From: Limnohabitans parvus II-B4
Lineage (GTDB): Bacteria > Pseudomonadota > Gammaproteobacteria > Burkholderiales > Burkholderiaceae_C
Direction of reading: 5' to 3'
NCBI RefSeq assembly: GCF_003063455.1
Contig: NZ_NESN01000002.1
Span: forward strand, 186,001-250,000
Length of the DNA stretch: 64,000 bases
Position 1 is the first letter of the stretch, and every line of letters starts with the position of its first letter. Shown in pieces: positions 1 to 8,040 of the stretch. The notes under the pieces were generated by a model. It searched no databases, had not been told where the DNA came from, and saw nothing but the letters and a program-made list of their open reading frames with translations. The position numbers and the translations under genes were made by a program.

Positions 1-617
1 TCGCTGTGCTCGAAGTTATAAGTCGACTGCTCGACTTCGTTTTGCTTGTACACATCGCCGTAGGTCAAACCGTCGGTCCATTGCAGGTTGTAGACGTTGT
101 CCACGCCTTGCAGGTACATGGCCAGGCGTTCCAGGCCATAGGTGATCTCACCCGTGATCGGTTTGCAGTCGATGCCGCCCACTTGTTGGAAGTAGGTGAA
201 CTGGGTCACTTCCATGCCGTTGAGCCAGACTTCCCAGCCCAGGCCCCAGGCGCCGAGCGTCGGGTTTTCCCAATCGTCTTCGACGAAGCGGATGTCGTTT
301 TTCTTCAGGTCAAAGCCCAGCGCTTCGAGCGAGCCCAGGTAGAGCTCGAGGATGTTGCTGGGTGCAGGCTTCAAAACGACCTGAAACTGGTAGTAGTGCT
401 GCAGGCGGTTGGGGTTTTCGCCATAGCGGCCATCTTTGGGGCGGCGGCTGGGCTGCACGTAGGCGGCCTTCCATGGCTCGGGGCCGATGGCGCGCAAGAA
501 CGTGGCGGTGTGGCTGGTGCCCGCACCGACTTCCATGTCGTAGGGCTGGAGCAAGGCGCAACCCTGGGCGTCCCAGTATTGCTGCAATTTGAGAATGATT
601 TGCTGGAAGGTCAACAT
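1..617 (-). CDS. glyQ: Glycyl-tRNA synthetase alpha subunit (3' end beyond window)
   Basis: Catalytic alpha chain of the two-subunit (alpha2beta2) class II glycyl-tRNA synthetase, which charges tRNA-Gly in the cytoplasm. About 205 N-terminal residues are visible. The frame is open from the ATG at 617 to the window edge with no stop, and begins [15 protein letters not shown], the usual start in this family. It continues with [32 protein letters not shown] class II sequence (cited here only by its opening residues [13 protein letters not shown]) and the conserved stretch around [20 protein letters not shown]. The gene is transcribed away from lnt on the same strand, which matches the common corC-lnt-glyQ-glyS order of beta-proteobacteria. 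glyS should follow outside the window. The C-terminal part, roughly the last third of a normal alpha chain, is not visible. Confidence 0.95.
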   Translation of the reverse strand, partial: MLTFQQIILKLQQYWDAQGCALLQPYDMEVGAGTSHTATFLRAIGPEPWKAAYVQPSRRPKDGRYGENPNRLQHYYQFQVVLKPAPSNILELYLGSLEALGFDLKKNDIRFVEDDWENPTLGAWGLGWEVWLNGMEVTQFTYFQQVGGIDCKPITGEITYGLERLAMYLQGVDNVYNLQWTDGLTYGDVYKQNEVEQSTYNFEHS

Positions 618-793
618 GGCCGAAGCGTTGCCAGCAGCGAGCTGGCGAGGGTTGGATGGGCGCAGGCTTTGCGCAAACCCTTGATTTTACGGTCTTTGCT
701 GGGTGCAAACGGCCTGATCGCGCGGACGCCACTGCACCCGTCAGATCAAGTCTGTCCAGCCCAAGCCCGTCCAGCGCCCCGGAAATCAGGCCG

Positions 794-2356
794 TCAGACC
801 GACCGGCGACGCCACAGGGCAAGCCCCACCACCGCACAGCACAGACCCCAAAACGGCCACAAGCCGCAAGCAGCTGCCCAACGCGCGTAGGGTGTCAAGC
901 CCTCACGACCTTCGTATCGGCCAACCAGGCTGCTACGGGTAAAGCGCGGCAATTGGTCGGTCACGCGACCTTGGTGGTCAATGATGGCGGTGGCGCCTGT
1001 GTTGGTGGCGCGCAGCATGGGCCGGCCCAGCTCCATGGCACGCATGCGCGAGATATTCAGGTGCTGGTCAACCGCCAAGGTGTCGCCAAACCAGGCGATG
1101 TTGCTCACGTTCACCAAGGCGGTGGGGGCCTGAACGGGGTCTTTGAACCGTGCAGCCAACTCTTCGCCAAACAGATCTTCGTAGCAAACATTGGGGGCCA
1201 AGCGCTGACCTTGCCAGGAAACCGAGGGCTGATCCCATCCGCCCGAGCGGAAATCACCCAAAGGAATGTTCATCATGCGCACAAACCAGACAAAACCAGG
1301 CGGCATGAACTCACCAAAAGGCACCAGGTGCGATTTGTCGTAGCGGTAATCCGGCAAACCGGCAGGCCCCAAAGCCACCACCGAGTTGGTGTAGCCCTGC
1401 GCCACATTGCCCAGAGGCACGCCCACAAGGGCCAGAGGCCGACCAGGCCGGGAAAAATGCTGCTGCAAACCGGACCAATAGCCTTCAGGCAAATACCGAG
1501 GCAACAAAGGGACGGCCGTCTCGGGCGCCACCACCAGCGCTTGTTGGCTGTTACGCAGCTGAGCGTCGTACCACTGCAGCGCATCGCGGATGCCGCTGCC
1601 CACGTCAAATTTGATATTTTGGGAAATATTGGCCTGCAGCAACTCCACCTGCCCGAACCCGGCCGAAGTGGTCAAAGGGGGGGCAAAAGACTGCAGCCCC
1701 CAGGAGACGGCCAGCACAGCGACCAAGGGCTTGATCGCCCGCAGCCGCCAACCCGACAAGGCCAAGCGCATGGACAACCAGGCAGCCAAGGCCCCCATGC
1801 CATACACCCCCACCCAAGGTGCCCAAACCGCCAACACACCATCGACATGTGCGTAACCGCCCGCACCCCAAGGAAAGCCCGTTAACCAGCGCCCCCGCAT
1901 GAGTTCGGCCAAAGTCCACAAAGCCGCAAACAAGGCACTGGCCAATCCTGGCCGATGGCGCAGCCCCTTCCCTGCCAAACCCACCCACACCGCGCAAGCT
2001 GCGGCGTAATAGAGCGCCAAGGCGGACGCCAAAGCCAACACCGCCAGCCCAGCCAAAGGGGCAGGCAAACCGCCCACATCATGCATGGACACATACAGCC
2101 ACCAAAAACACCCTGTGAGCCACGCGGTGGCAAAAAAACCCCCGACCCAAGCCGCTTGTTTGCCTGAAGACCGTGCTCGATTCACAGGATGGGCGATGCG
2201 CGCCAGACCTGCGGCCAACACGGTCAGGCTCAAGACCTGCAGCCAGCCTTGCGCCTGACCACTGCCCGGCATGGCAACAGACGCCGCCTGTGCGGCACCG
2301 GCCAAAGCGGGCCACACGGCTGGCAAGCCGCGAGCGCGCTCAGGGCCGAAATTCAT
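794..2356 (-). CDS. lnt: Apolipoprotein N-acyltransferase
   Basis: Inner-membrane enzyme that adds the third acyl chain to the N-terminal cysteine of bacterial lipoproteins, the last step of lipoprotein maturation before Lol sorting. The 520-residue length is normal. The first ~220 residues hold several hydrophobic membrane segments; the rest is a nitrilase-like periplasmic domain. The catalytic triad is visible: Glu near residue 279 in VAPETAVP, Lys near 341 in YDKSHLVPFGEF, and Cys near 391 in NVCYEDLFGEE. The conserved WFGDTLAVDQHL stretch follows. The ATG overlaps the corC stop in an ATGA arrangement, so translation of the two is probably coupled. glyQ follows downstream on the same strand. 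Confidence 0.96.
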   Translation of the reverse strand: MNFGPERARGLPAVWPALAGAAQAASVAMPGSGQAQGWLQVLSLTVLAAGLARIAHPVNRARSSGKQAAWVGGFFATAWLTGCFWWLYVSMHDVGGLPAPLAGLAVLALASALALYYAAACAVWVGLAGKGLRHRPGLASALFAALWTLAELMRGRWLTGFPWGAGGYAHVDGVLAVWAPWVGVYGMGALAAWLSMRLALSGWRLRAIKPLVAVLAVSWGLQSFAPPLTTSAGFGQVELLQANISQNIKFDVGSGIRDALQWYDAQLRNSQQALVVAPETAVPLLPRYLPEGYWSGLQQHFSRPGRPLALVGVPLGNVAQGYTNSVVALGPAGLPDYRYDKSHLVPFGEFMPPGFVWFVRMMNIPLGDFRSGGWDQPSVSWQGQRLAPNVCYEDLFGEELAARFKDPVQAPTALVNVSNIAWFGDTLAVDQHLNISRMRAMELGRPMLRATNTGATAIIDHQGRVTDQLPRFTRSSLVGRYEGREGLTPYARWAAACGLWPFWGLCCAVVGLALWRRRSV

Positions 2357-3246
2357 GCCTTGGGCTCTGGCGTCGAGGTGAGGGAAACCGGCGACACCTT
2401 GAACCAGCGCACAGCGCCCGCACGGGTGTGCAAGACCACAAACTGCAGGCCCGCCAAAACATACTTTTCGCCACGGCGCGGCACATGGCCCATTTCGTGG
2501 GCGATCAGGCCGCCGATGGTGTCAAAGTCAGGGCCCTCCGCGTCCTCACGGGCTTCTTGCAAATTCACGCCAAACGCCTCGCTGACCCGGTCCAGCGACG
2601 TGTCGCCACTGACCCGAAAGCTGCGGTCGGGCAGACCAAAAATATCGCCTTCATCGTCGGCAATGTCGAATTCGTCTTCGATCTCGCCCACAATTTGCTC
2701 CAGCACGTCCTCAATCGTGATGAGGCCTGCCGTGCGCCCAAACTCGTCGATGACGATGGCCAGGTGGTTGCGGTTGTCGCGGAACTGGCGCAATAAATCG
2801 TTGAGGCCTTTGCTCTCAGGCACAAAAACAGCCGGGCGCAACAGCGCGCGGATGTTCAATTCGGGCGCACGCTGCAGTTTGAGCAGATCTTTGGCCAGCA
2901 AAATGCCGATGATGTTTTCTTTTTCGCCCTCAAAGACCGGAAAGCGCGAGTGCGCGGTCTCAATGACCTGGTGCAACAACTGGTCAAATGGGTCTTCAAT
3001 GTCCAGCAGGTCCATCCGGGGTGCGGCCACCATCACATCGCCGGCAGTCATGTCGGCCATGCGGATCACGCCTTCGAGCATCAGACGGCTCTCGGCATTG
3101 ATGATGTGGTTGTCCTCGGCTTCGGCCAAGGTTTCGATCAGCTCGTCGGCAGAGTCAGGACCGGGGTGGATGAATTCGGCGAGTTTTTGCAAGAAACTGC
3201 GCTTGTCTTCGCGCTCGGGGTGGCGCGCAGGATGGGGGTCGGACAC
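2353..3246 (-). CDS. corC: CorC/HlyC-type CBS-domain protein (YbeX family)
   Basis: Cytoplasmic CBS-pair protein of the CorC/YbeX family, 297 residues. Relatives have been linked to Mg2+/Co2+ efflux and, for YbeX, to ribosome and heat tolerance; the exact role is unsettled. A short N-terminal helical part (LQKLAEFIHPGPDSADEL) precedes two CBS motifs: the VMVAAPRMDLLDIED region near residues 70-90 and IVIDEFGRTAGLITIEDVLE near 155-175. A C-terminal transporter-associated domain carries the typical ending around DTIGGLIAHEMGHVPRRGE. The predicted start is a GTG at 3246; no strong ribosome binding site is seen. It heads the corC-lnt-glyQ run and overlaps lnt by 4 bp, which supports the old proposal that it acts near the envelope pathway. 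Confidence 0.9.
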   Translation of the reverse strand: MSDPHPARHPEREDKRSFLQKLAEFIHPGPDSADELIETLAEAEDNHIINAESRLMLEGVIRMADMTAGDVMVAAPRMDLLDIEDPFDQLLHQVIETAHSRFPVFEGEKENIIGILLAKDLLKLQRAPELNIRALLRPAVFVPESKGLNDLLRQFRDNRNHLAIVIDEFGRTAGLITIEDVLEQIVGEIEDEFDIADDEGDIFGLPDRSFRVSGDTSLDRVSEAFGVNLQEAREDAEGPDFDTIGGLIAHEMGHVPRRGEKYVLAGLQFVVLHTRAGAVRWFKVSPVSLTSTPEPKA

Positions 3247-3317
3247 AGTCAGAGAGTGCAGGACATGCTGTTATGGCTAAGCCTCTAGGATAGCGGATTC
3301 ACATGACACTCAGCCAT

Positions 3318-4058
3318 TCAAGGCTTGTGCACCGTGTGACGGGCATCACGCACCCCTTGGCGAATCTCTTGCACCGTGGCCAGCCATTTGCGAAATTGCT
3401 GCGCCTGGTTTTTCAGCTGGTAATCCAATTCGGCCATCTGCTCTTGCATCAAGCCGCTCAGCTGGCTGTCCAGCGTGGCCTCGGGCAAGGTCAGGTAAGC
3501 CTCGCTTTCGCTGCCATCGCGTTGCACCCTGGCTCCGGCGTGGCGCGCAATTTTGAGCATGGCCACGTTTTCACTCAGCGCATGAATGAAGATCATGCTC
3601 ACGCCTTGGTTGCGGGCATGCATCACGGCGTGTTTAAAAAGACGGGCCCCCAAGCCTTTGCCGCGCTGGTGCGACGCGACCGACACACCAAACTCGGCAC
3701 AAGTGGCCCACTGCGGATCAACCGAAAACGCCAAATGCGCCATGGCCACCAACGCCAACCGGCGGTTGAACACCCCGAAAATTTCATCGCGGTCAAAGTT
3801 CAGGCCCAGCACATAGCGCTCAATCTGCTCGTCGGTCGCGGGGTAACCAAAACGCAGATAACGGTCCTCCGGCGCCAAGGACAGCAAATGCTTGAGGATG
3901 CGGGGCTTGTGGCGTCGCGACAAAGACCGGATGGGAATCCACCCCCCGAAAAAACGTGGCGTGCCACGCCCCACAGGACCGCCCATGTCAACGCCCGAGA
4001 TCCAGCGTCGCCAAAGTCGGCGCCAGAATCCGGGAGGGGAGGTTGCAGGGGTGTTCAT
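3318..4058 (-). CDS. GNAT-family N-acetyltransferase
   Basis: Predicted 246-residue cytoplasmic acetyltransferase of the GNAT superfamily. The acetyl-CoA site is suggested by the motif A region FGVSVASHQRGKGLGARLF (about residues 123-142; Q/R-x-x-G-x-G/A signature RGKGLG), followed by a helix and MIFIHALSENVAMLKIARH. The N-terminal part is basic (FWRRLWRRW), and the C-terminal ~50 residues are glutamine- and leucine-rich and probably helical. Substrate is unknown: the family acetylates small molecules, peptides and proteins. It faces away from fadD and shares the 160-bp divergent spacer 4059-4218 with it. I do not see a gene partner that would suggest a substrate. Confidence 0.8.
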   Translation of the reverse strand: MNTPATSPPGFWRRLWRRWISGVDMGGPVGRGTPRFFGGWIPIRSLSRRHKPRILKHLLSLAPEDRYLRFGYPATDEQIERYVLGLNFDRDEIFGVFNRRLALVAMAHLAFSVDPQWATCAEFGVSVASHQRGKGLGARLFKHAVMHARNQGVSMIFIHALSENVAMLKIARHAGARVQRDGSESEAYLTLPEATLDSQLSGLMQEQMAELDYQLKNQAQQFRKWLATVQEIRQGVRDARHTVHKP

Positions 4059-4218
4059 AGAGTGGCTCGGGTTTTCCCTTATTTTGCACCCAATCTCTCG
4101 CCCTTGTCTGTGCTGGTTATTTGTCGCCTGAGAGACCTTATCCAGCCTCGATGGGGAATTGCCCGATCACACTTTGGCCAACAGATGGTGACAATGAAAG
4201 GATCGAGGAGAACAAACG

Positions 4219-5904
4219 ATGGAACGTATTTGGCTGAAGAACTACCCCCCCGGCGTCCCGCATGACATTGACCCGGACCAATACAGCAGCCTGACCGACT
4301 TGCTGGAGACCGCTTTCCGTGAGCACGGCAACAGCCCGTTTTCGGTCTGCATGGACCGCTGGATGAGCTACAAGGAGCTGGACGAGCTGTCCAAAGCCCT
4401 GGGGGCGTGGCTTCAGGACAAAGGTTTGGCACCCGGCAGCCGCGTGGCCATCATGCTGCCGAATTTGCCCCAGTTTGCAGTCACCATGGCGGCGATCTTG
4501 CGCGCCGGTTACACCTGCGTGAACGTCAACCCGCTCTACACCGCAAGGGAGCTGCAGCACCAACTCAAAGACTCGGGCGCCACAACCATTGTGATTCTCG
4601 AAAATTTTGCGTCCACCTTGCAAGATGTGATCGAGCACACGTCCATTCAACATATGGTGGTGGCCTCCATTGGCGACCTGCTCGGGCCCTGGTATGGCCG
4701 CTGGATGACCTTTGCCGTTCGCCATCTGGCCAAAATGGTGCCCGAGTTCGAGCTGCCTTTGGCGGGTGGGCGTACCGTGACCCCATTCAAGAAAGCCATT
4801 GCCCAAGGTCGCCACCTGAGCCTCAAGCCCGTGCCACAGACCTTGGATGACACCGCCTTCTTGCAGTACACAGGCGGCACCACCGGACTGTCCAAGGGCG
4901 CAGTATTGACGCACCGCAACATCGTGGCGGCCATCTTGCAAGCTGAAGGCTGGTTCACCCCGGCCCTGGCCAGCATTGGCGATCTGCGCAAAGTCAACAG
5001 CATTGCCGCTTTGCCGCTGTACCACATCTTTGCTTTGACGCTGTGCTTGCTGGCCATCCGCCAAGGCTCGCACCTCACACTGGTGCCCAACCCGCGCGAT
5101 TTTGGCAAGTTCATTGACGTGCTCAAGCAACGCCCCTTCCACATGCTGCCAGGCGTGAACACCTTGTTCAACGCCCTGATGCAACACCCCATGTTCAAGA
5201 CGATCGACTTTTCCTCGCTGCGCTTGACCCAAGCGGGCGGCATGGCGGCATCCGAGGGAACGGCCAAGCACTGGCAAGCCGCCACGGGCAGCGCCATGAT
5301 CGAAGGTTGGGGCATGAGCGAAACCTGCGCCATTGGCACGAACAACCCCGTCACACAAACCCACTTCAGCGGCAACATCGGCTTGCCCCTGCCCAGCATC
5401 GACATCGCCATCAAGGACGACGCGGGCCAAACCTTGCCCGTGGGCAGCTCGGGTGAAATTTGCATCCGTGGCCCCAACGTGATGACGGGTTATTACCAGC
5501 AGCCCGAAGAAAACGCCAAAACCTTCACCGCCGATGGCTTCATGCGTACAGGCGATGTGGGCATCATGGACCATGAGGGCTTCACGCGCATCGTGGACCG
5601 CAAGAAAGACATGATCATCGTCAGCGGCTTCAATGTCTTCCCAAGCGAGCTGGAAAACGTCATCTCGACTTGTCCGGGCGTTGTGGAGTGTGCTGTGGTG
5701 GGCATCGCCGACACGATGCAGGGTGAAACCATCAAAGTGTTTGTGGTGCGCAACGACCCCTTGCTCACGGAAGAAGCCGTGTCGCGCTTCTGTCACGACA
5801 ACCTGACCGGCTACAAGCGCCCCAAATACATCGAATTCCGTGACGAACTGCCCAAATCCAACGTCGGCAAAATCTTGCGCCGGGAATTGCGCAGCAACAA
5901 ATAA
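4219..5904 (+). CDS. fadD: Long-chain fatty acid--CoA ligase
   Basis: Activates free long-chain fatty acids to acyl-CoA via an acyl-adenylate, the entry step of beta-oxidation; acts at the inner face of the membrane. The 561-residue length is that of FadD. ATP/AMP signature motif QYTGGTTGLSKGAVLTHRN lies around residues 215-233, the fatty-acyl/AMP region near GWGMSETCAIG around 360, and the hinge and CoA site in TGDVGIMDHEGFTRIVDRKK around 450. The C-terminus KSNVGKILRRELR carries the conserved catalytic lysine of the adenylate-forming family. The start is fixed by a good ribosome binding site (GGAG, about 8 bases upstream of the ATG). The MBL-fold hydrolase gene follows 15 bp downstream and is probably co-transcribed. 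Confidence 0.96.
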   Translation: MERIWLKNYPPGVPHDIDPDQYSSLTDLLETAFREHGNSPFSVCMDRWMSYKELDELSKALGAWLQDKGLAPGSRVAIMLPNLPQFAVTMAAILRAGYTCVNVNPLYTARELQHQLKDSGATTIVILENFASTLQDVIEHTSIQHMVVASIGDLLGPWYGRWMTFAVRHLAKMVPEFELPLAGGRTVTPFKKAIAQGRHLSLKPVPQTLDDTAFLQYTGGTTGLSKGAVLTHRNIVAAILQAEGWFTPALASIGDLRKVNSIAALPLYHIFALTLCLLAIRQGSHLTLVPNPRDFGKFIDVLKQRPFHMLPGVNTLFNALMQHPMFKTIDFSSLRLTQAGGMAASEGTAKHWQAATGSAMIEGWGMSETCAIGTNNPVTQTHFSGNIGLPLPSIDIAIKDDAGQTLPVGSSGEICIRGPNVMTGYYQQPEENAKTFTADGFMRTGDVGIMDHEGFTRIVDRKKDMIIVSGFNVFPSELENVISTCPGVVECAVVGIADTMQGETIKVFVVRNDPLLTEEAVSRFCHDNLTGYKRPKYIEFRDELPKSNVGKILRRELRSNK

Positions 5905-5919
5905 CGCAGCTGCACACGA

Positions 5920-6843
5920 ATGACCACCCTCGTTTCTTTGCCTGCAGGCGTGACCGTATTGGAACGCGGCTGGCTGTCTGCCAACAACGTTTTGCTGTGC
6001 GATGCAGACAACGCCACGCTGGTAGACAGCGGTTACGTCACCCACCAGGAGCAAACCTTGGCCTTGGTGGCGCAAGCCTTGCAAGGCCGCACGCTCGACC
6101 AATTGGCGAACACGCACTTACACAGTGACCATTGCGGCGGCAATCAGGCCTTGCAAGCGCGCTACCCTGCGCTGAAAACCTGGATACCCCCTGGCTTGGC
6201 TCCTGCCGTTCACACCTGGTGCGAAGACGAGTTGAGCTACAAGCCCACGGGACAAAACTGCCCCCCTTTCTCATTCACCGGCTTGCTCCAGCCAGGCTCC
6301 TCGCACCGCTGGGCGAATATGGACTGGGAAGTGCATGCGGCGCCGGGGCATGACCCGCATTCCGTCATCTTGTTCGCCCCGGAACACCGCTTGCTGATGT
6401 CGGCCGATGCACTTTGGCAAAACGGTTTTGGCGTGGTGTTCCCCGAATTGGTCGGGGTGGATGCATTTGACGAAGTGGGACAGACCCTCGACCTGATTGA
6501 AAGGCTCCAACCGGCCACCATCATTCCAGGGCATGGTGCCGTCTTCACCGAAATCGCGCCCGCCTTGGCGCTGGCCCGCAGCAAACTCGAAAGCTTTGCC
6601 CAAAATCCCGAGCGCCATGCGCGCTACGGCACCAAGGTGTTGCTCAAATTCAAACTGCTGGAATGGGGGCAAATCTCCAAAGCCGAATTCAGCGCCTGGG
6701 CTTTGGGCGTGCCCTACATGAATGACTTGCACCGCCGCTTTGGCCAAGGCCACGACGTGAACACCTGGCTGGACATGATGCTCTCTGAACTGGAACGCAG
6801 TGGGGCCCTGGAAGTTCACGGCGACACATTGCACGACGCCTGA
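5920..6843 (+). CDS. MBL-fold metallo-hydrolase
   Basis: Predicted 307-residue metal-dependent hydrolase of the metallo-beta-lactamase superfamily, probably cytoplasmic as no signal peptide is seen. The metal motif THLHSDHCGG gives His66, His68, Asp70 and His71. Further ligands are likely His in APGHDPHS (near residue 144), Asp in SADALW (near 162) and His in IPGHGAV (near 205). The C-terminal winged-helix-like extension from about 230 (KFKLLEWGQISKAEF) resembles that of the RNase Z/glyoxalase II-like MBL group often found beside fatty-acid genes. It starts 15 bp after fadD, so a role linked to acyl-CoA or thioester metabolism is a reasonable inference, but the substrate is not shown by the sequence. 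Confidence 0.85.
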   Translation: MTTLVSLPAGVTVLERGWLSANNVLLCDADNATLVDSGYVTHQEQTLALVAQALQGRTLDQLANTHLHSDHCGGNQALQARYPALKTWIPPGLAPAVHTWCEDELSYKPTGQNCPPFSFTGLLQPGSSHRWANMDWEVHAAPGHDPHSVILFAPEHRLLMSADALWQNGFGVVFPELVGVDAFDEVGQTLDLIERLQPATIIPGHGAVFTEIAPALALARSKLESFAQNPERHARYGTKVLLKFKLLEWGQISKAEFSAWALGVPYMNDLHRRFGQGHDVNTWLDMMLSELERSGALEVHGDTLHDA

Positions 6844-6854
6844 TTGAGGGGTAC

Positions 6855-6879
6855 AAAAAAAACCGCCCGAAGGCGGTTT
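6855..6879 (-). terminator. Rho-independent terminator after the HiPIP gene
   Basis: Stem AAACCGCC / GGCGGTTT with a CGAA tetraloop. Read on the minus strand it is followed by a run of eight T, so it ends the HiPIP transcript. On the plus strand, downstream of the MBL hydrolase, there is no T-run. Confidence 0.85.
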
Positions 6880-6915
6880 GAACACACTGAATGCCTGGTC
6901 AGGCACCGCAGGTGG

Positions 6916-7245
6916 TCAGGCTTTTTTGGCCCAAGCAGAGCACCAGGCTTTGGCCGCCACTTGTTTGCCTGCAAACAGCGGGCAAGCACCTGCTGCAGCA
7001 CCGGCTTTGGCCTGGAACAACGCACAGTTGGCGCAATTCGAGCCGGCGACGAACTTAGGATTTTTGGCCTTGTCCACTTTGGTGCCATCGGCTTTGTAAG
7101 CCAAGCCTGCAGCTTGAGGGTCTTTTTCGTCCACCATGGCTTGCGCAGAAGCCTCGCTGGCCACCACCAAAGTGCTGGCCGCTGTGGCCACTTGCATCAT
7201 GAAGACACGGCGGCTGGAATTAGAAGACATGAAACGTGAAGACAT
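6916..7245 (-). CDS. High-potential iron-sulfur protein (HiPIP), Tat-exported
   Basis: Small periplasmic electron carrier with a [4Fe-4S] cluster cycling between the 2+ and 3+ states; HiPIPs pass electrons from the bc1 complex to reaction centres or terminal oxidases in several beta-proteobacteria. The 109-residue precursor begins at the ATG at 7245, preceded by AAGGAG seven bases upstream; the frame is open further upstream, but that extension lacks support. A twin-arginine signal (SSRRVFMM, residues 10-17) ends near SEASAQA. The mature part has the four cluster cysteines at 71, 74, 88 and 102 in CANC, ACPLF and AWC, the HiPIP spacing. It is a single gene followed by its own terminator. The physiological partner is not evident from the neighbours. 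Confidence 0.93.
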   Translation of the reverse strand: MSSRFMSSNSSRRVFMMQVATAASTLVVASEASAQAMVDEKDPQAAGLAYKADGTKVDKAKNPKFVAGSNCANCALFQAKAGAAAGACPLFAGKQVAAKAWCSAWAKKA

Positions 7246-7676
7246 AGGGCACTCCTTAGCGCAATTTGCCAGAACATACTGGATGCCGAATTGTGAGCCA
7301 TGCCAGCACCACTGTCTGCAAGACAGCGATAGTTGAGCAATTTGCATGGCGAATCGCCCTTTGCGGCCAATACCCACACTTAAAACTGAAATGAATAAGA
7401 AAATTCCTCTATATTTAATTTAAGAATATAATGAGATTTGCTTGCGACTTCGCGAGTCACAACCAGCGAGGGGCTCGCCAAAGTCCCACCACGCAAACAG
7501 CAAGAAACCGCGTCATGGACAGACGCCACGACTTGCCAATGCACCAACACCCCAATAAAGGTGCCCTTGCCTGCAAGGCAAGGCACTTTTCCCGGCGGAA
7601 TCTCTCAGGAAACCGCCATTCCATGCGGACAGGTTGATTTGAAAACCTGCACGCCACCTCTCTGAAAGGCTCAACC
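7246..7676 (+). promoter_or_regulatory. Intergenic region: HiPIP promoter side and long leader of the RRM gene
   Basis: 431 bp without a convincing gene between the divergent HiPIP and RRM genes. A candidate plus-strand promoter has TATAAT at 7427-7432 with a weak -35 (TTCCTC, 7404-7409, 17-bp spacer) in an AT-rich patch. This would give a leader of about 240 nt. The leader holds a strong hairpin (7561-7586), a second inverted repeat (GGCGG/CCGCC, 7594-7617) and a third small one (CAGGTT/AACCTG, about 7629-7648) just before the ribosome binding site AAAGG. A regulated, perhaps cold-responsive leader is inferred; transcription start and function are not shown. Confidence 0.5.
7561..7590 (+). 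terminator. Terminator-like hairpin inside the RRM leader
   Basis: Arms GTGCCcTTGCCT (7561-7572) and AGGCAAGGCAC (7576-7586) pair over 11 bp with one bulged C and a GCA loop, followed by TTTT. Lying about 90 nt before the RRM start codon, it could be an attenuator, or the end of a short leader RNA. The T-run is short, so partial termination at most is expected. Confidence 0.5.
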
Positions 7677-7970
7677 ATGAGCAGCAAAATTTACGTGGGC
7701 AACTTGCCTTACACCATCGACGACGCCAGCTTGCGTCAAAACTTTTCTGAATTTGGCGGCGTTCTGTCGGCCAAAGTCATGATGGACCGCGACACCGGTC
7801 GCTCCAAAGGCTTCGCGTTTGTCGAAATGTCCAGCGCCGAAGAAGCCCAAGCCGCCATCGCCGGTCTGAACGGCATGTCGGTCAGCGGTCGTTCGATCGT
7901 GGTGAACATCTCCAAGCCCAAAGAGCCGACCACCGGCTACGGCAGCGGTTACCGCGACAACCGCAACTGA
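7677..7970 (+). CDS. RRM-type RNA-binding protein
   Basis: Single-domain 97-residue RNA-binding protein of the RRM (RNP-1) family, like the small glycine-tailed RBPs of cyanobacteria and the RRM proteins common in Burkholderiales. RNP2 is IYVGNL (residues 5-10) and RNP1 is KGFAFVEM (44-51), each with the aromatic residues that stack on RNA. A short tail rich in G, Y and R (TGYGSGYRDNRN) follows. Relatives are often cold-induced and thought to act as RNA chaperones; that is family knowledge, not shown here. Ribosome binding site AAAGG lies about 8 bases before the ATG. It is monocistronic, with a structured leader and a strong terminator after the stop. Confidence 0.92.
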   Translation: MSSKIYVGNLPYTIDDASLRQNFSEFGGVLSAKVMMDRDTGRSKGFAFVEMSSAEEAQAAIAGLNGMSVSGRSIVVNISKPKEPTTGYGSGYRDNRN

Positions 7971-7989
7971 TCCTTTTCAGTTGCGCATG

Positions 7990-8017
7990 AAAAAGCCGCT
8001 CCTGTGAGCGGCTTTTT
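7990..8017. terminator. Bidirectional rho-independent terminator
   Basis: Perfect stem AAAAAGCCGCT / AGCGGCTTTTT around a CCTGTG loop, lying between the convergent RRM gene and the ABC transporter gene. It has a T-run on both strands. Confidence 0.92.
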
Positions 8018-8040
8018 CTTTGGTGAATCGGGCTCGGCCA

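Noticed and set aside
6..890. Open frames on the plus strand over glyQ and the lnt end.
   Set aside because: They run opposite to glyQ and lnt, which are supported by clear family sequence.
4138..6117. Long open frame opposite fadD.
   Set aside because: Antisense to a well-supported gene, product rich in His and Gly with no recognisable motif.
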